Assembly (NCBI GenBank): GCA_044223895.1
Contig: JBGALL010000079.1
Coordinates: 1-6,844, forward strand
DNA: 6,844 nt
Origin: CAKZSU01 sp044223895
GTDB taxonomy: Bacteria > Patescibacteriota > Microgenomatia > UBA10105 > UBA927
Direction: 5' to 3'
A program made the translations under genes and the position numbers. Positions 6,072-6,844 of the stretch are shown here, in pieces. Positions within the stretch are counted from its first letter, which is position 1. Every line of letters starts with the position of its first letter. The notes under the pieces were generated by a model. It saw nothing but the letters and a program-made list of their open reading frames with translations, did not search any database and was not told the DNA's origin.

Positions 6072-6179
6072 ATGGATCTCATTCGCAAACATGAACGATT
6101 TTGGAAAGTAATAGTGGTTATTTCTTCGATAGCCTTGGTTGTCAGTTCCTTATTACCATTCTTCGGTGGACTACGGTAA
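6072..6179 (+). CDS. Small single-pass membrane protein (35 aa), function unknown
   Basis: ATG 6072 begins 2 nt after the tyrS stop, and the frame ends at TAA 6177-6179, 8 nt before recG. The 35 residues have a charged amphipathic start (MDLIRKHERFW), a strongly hydrophobic span (KVIVVISSIALVVSSLLPFF, about 12-31) and a short GGLR end. Positive charge on the N-terminal side suggests that end is cytoplasmic. No Shine-Dalgarno is visible, so initiation would rely on translational coupling with tyrS. The close fit between two real genes and the clean membrane-segment composition support a real gene. I recognise no family and assign no function. Confidence 0.6.
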   Translation: MDLIRKHERFWKVIVVISSIALVVSSLLPFFGGLR

Positions 6180-6187
6180 GCCGATTT

Positions 6188-6844
6188 ATGATGGATCTTC
6201 ATCTCGATACTCCCGCATCAGAAATTCCCTTGGTCGGACCAACTCGGGCATCAGCCTTAGCACGCCTAGGAATATTTACCGTAAAAGATTTTCTTTATCA
6301 CATCCCTTTCCGTTACAACGATTATTCTCTGGTTACTCCCATTGCCAAAGCACATCCAGGGGAAACGGTGACTATCAAAGGAACAATTATCTCCATGAAA
6401 ACCTTTGTCACCAAAAATGGAAAGCGACTTATCGAAGGAAAAGTTAGTGATGATAGTGGAACCATGAACTTATTGTGGTTTGGACAACACTATCTCCTAA
6501 AAGTCTTGAACGAAGGTGATGAAGTCAGCTTTTCCGGAACTGTGTCTTGGTTTGGAAGGAAAATAGTCTTATCAAACCCACAATTTGAAGTCATAAAAGC
6601 CAAAGGTGAGCAAAGCCTTCATACGGGGAGATTGGTCCCCGTCTATTCAGAAACAGAAGGGATAACCTCGAAATGGCTGCGTAACCGGATTAATTTTTTA
6701 CTGGATACTGTTCATGAAGAACTTTCAGAATATCTTCCGGACAATCTACGAAACCATCATAAATTAATGACCGTTGATCAAGCGCTAAAAACAACCCATT
6801 TTCCTAACTCTCTCGAAGAAGCGTTTGCTGCTAAGAAGCGTCTA
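6188..6844 (+). CDS. recG: ATP-dependent DNA helicase RecG, N-terminal part (3' truncated by window end)
   Basis: RecG remodels stalled replication forks and branch-migrates Holliday junctions. The frame is open for 219 codons from ATG 6188 to the last base. IPLVGPTRASALARLGIFTV and KDFLYHIPFRYND (about 13-45) match the RecG N-terminus. The OB-fold wedge domain that splits fork strands follows (about 60-135: VTIKGTIIS, SDDSGTMNLLWFGQ, GTVSWFGRKIVLSNPQFE). LVPVYSETEGITSKWLRNRI (149-168) and SLEEAFAAKKRL (208-219) are also family signatures. The two helicase domains lie beyond the window. ATG 6188 or the adjacent ATG 6191 could be the start; no good SD is present and the small membrane ORF stops 8 nt upstream, so coupling is likely. 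Confidence 0.93.
   Translation, partial: MMDLHLDTPASEIPLVGPTRASALARLGIFTVKDFLYHIPFRYNDYSLVTPIAKAHPGETVTIKGTIISMKTFVTKNGKRLIEGKVSDDSGTMNLLWFGQHYLLKVLNEGDEVSFSGTVSWFGRKIVLSNPQFEVIKAKGEQSLHTGRLVPVYSETEGITSKWLRNRINFLLDTVHEELSEYLPDNLRNHHKLMTVDQALKTTHFPNSLEEAFAAKKRL

Noticed and set aside
6139..6447. 102-codon ORF on the + strand over the start of recG
   Set aside because: It is out of frame with recG, whose family motifs are clear throughout; the Ser/Arg-rich translation has no recognisable features.

Overview
This is an AT-rich, gene-dense bacterial window using the ordinary stop codons. It looks like a candidate phylum radiation (Patescibacteria, perhaps Microgenomates) genome. The reasons are the KIGKSEGN form of the TyrRS signature loop, a PBP ending in a Pro/Thr-rich tail (PTVVPTPSPTP), near-zero gene spacing, and several starts without a Shine-Dalgarno. 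I recall these traits from that group but could not test the placement by search.

Layout: (1) 1-344, the 3' end of pheT on the + strand. (2) 417-3026, a complete class A penicillin-binding protein on the - strand, convergent with pheT. (3) 3027-3316, a regulatory interval with divergent overlapping promoters. (4) 3096 to the window end, a tight + strand cluster: a 25-codon leader peptide, an attenuator, DAHP synthase (3317-4117), prephenate/arogenate dehydrogenase tyrA (4114-4749, with an in-frame stop near its end), tyrS (4873-6069), a 35-codon membrane miniprotein (6072-6179) and the 5' part of recG (6188 to the end).

The most interesting object is the interval between the promoter and DAHP synthase. 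A 25-residue ORF contains RYYYYFTYSY, which is six Tyr and one Phe in nine codons. It is followed by a strong intrinsic terminator (GC-rich stem, GAAA tetraloop, seven T). A 9-nt sequence late in the leader ORF is perfectly complementary to the terminator's 5' arm. This is the architecture of ribosome-mediated transcription attenuation. The genes behind it are the first enzyme of aromatic synthesis, the Tyr-branch dehydrogenase and tyrosyl-tRNA synthetase. The inferred logic is that scarce Tyr-tRNA stalls the ribosome on the Tyr run, an antiterminator forms, and Tyr synthesis and charging genes are transcribed. The predicted promoter puts the transcript start about 2 nt before the leader ATG, so the leader peptide may be translated from a leaderless mRNA.

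Secondary points are an in-frame TAA in tyrA with a preserved 37-codon continuation, a stand-alone DAHP synthase of the kind elsewhere fused to chorismate mutase, and an unannotated-looking membrane miniprotein between tyrS and recG. No tRNA, rRNA, CRISPR array, insertion sequence or origin was seen.
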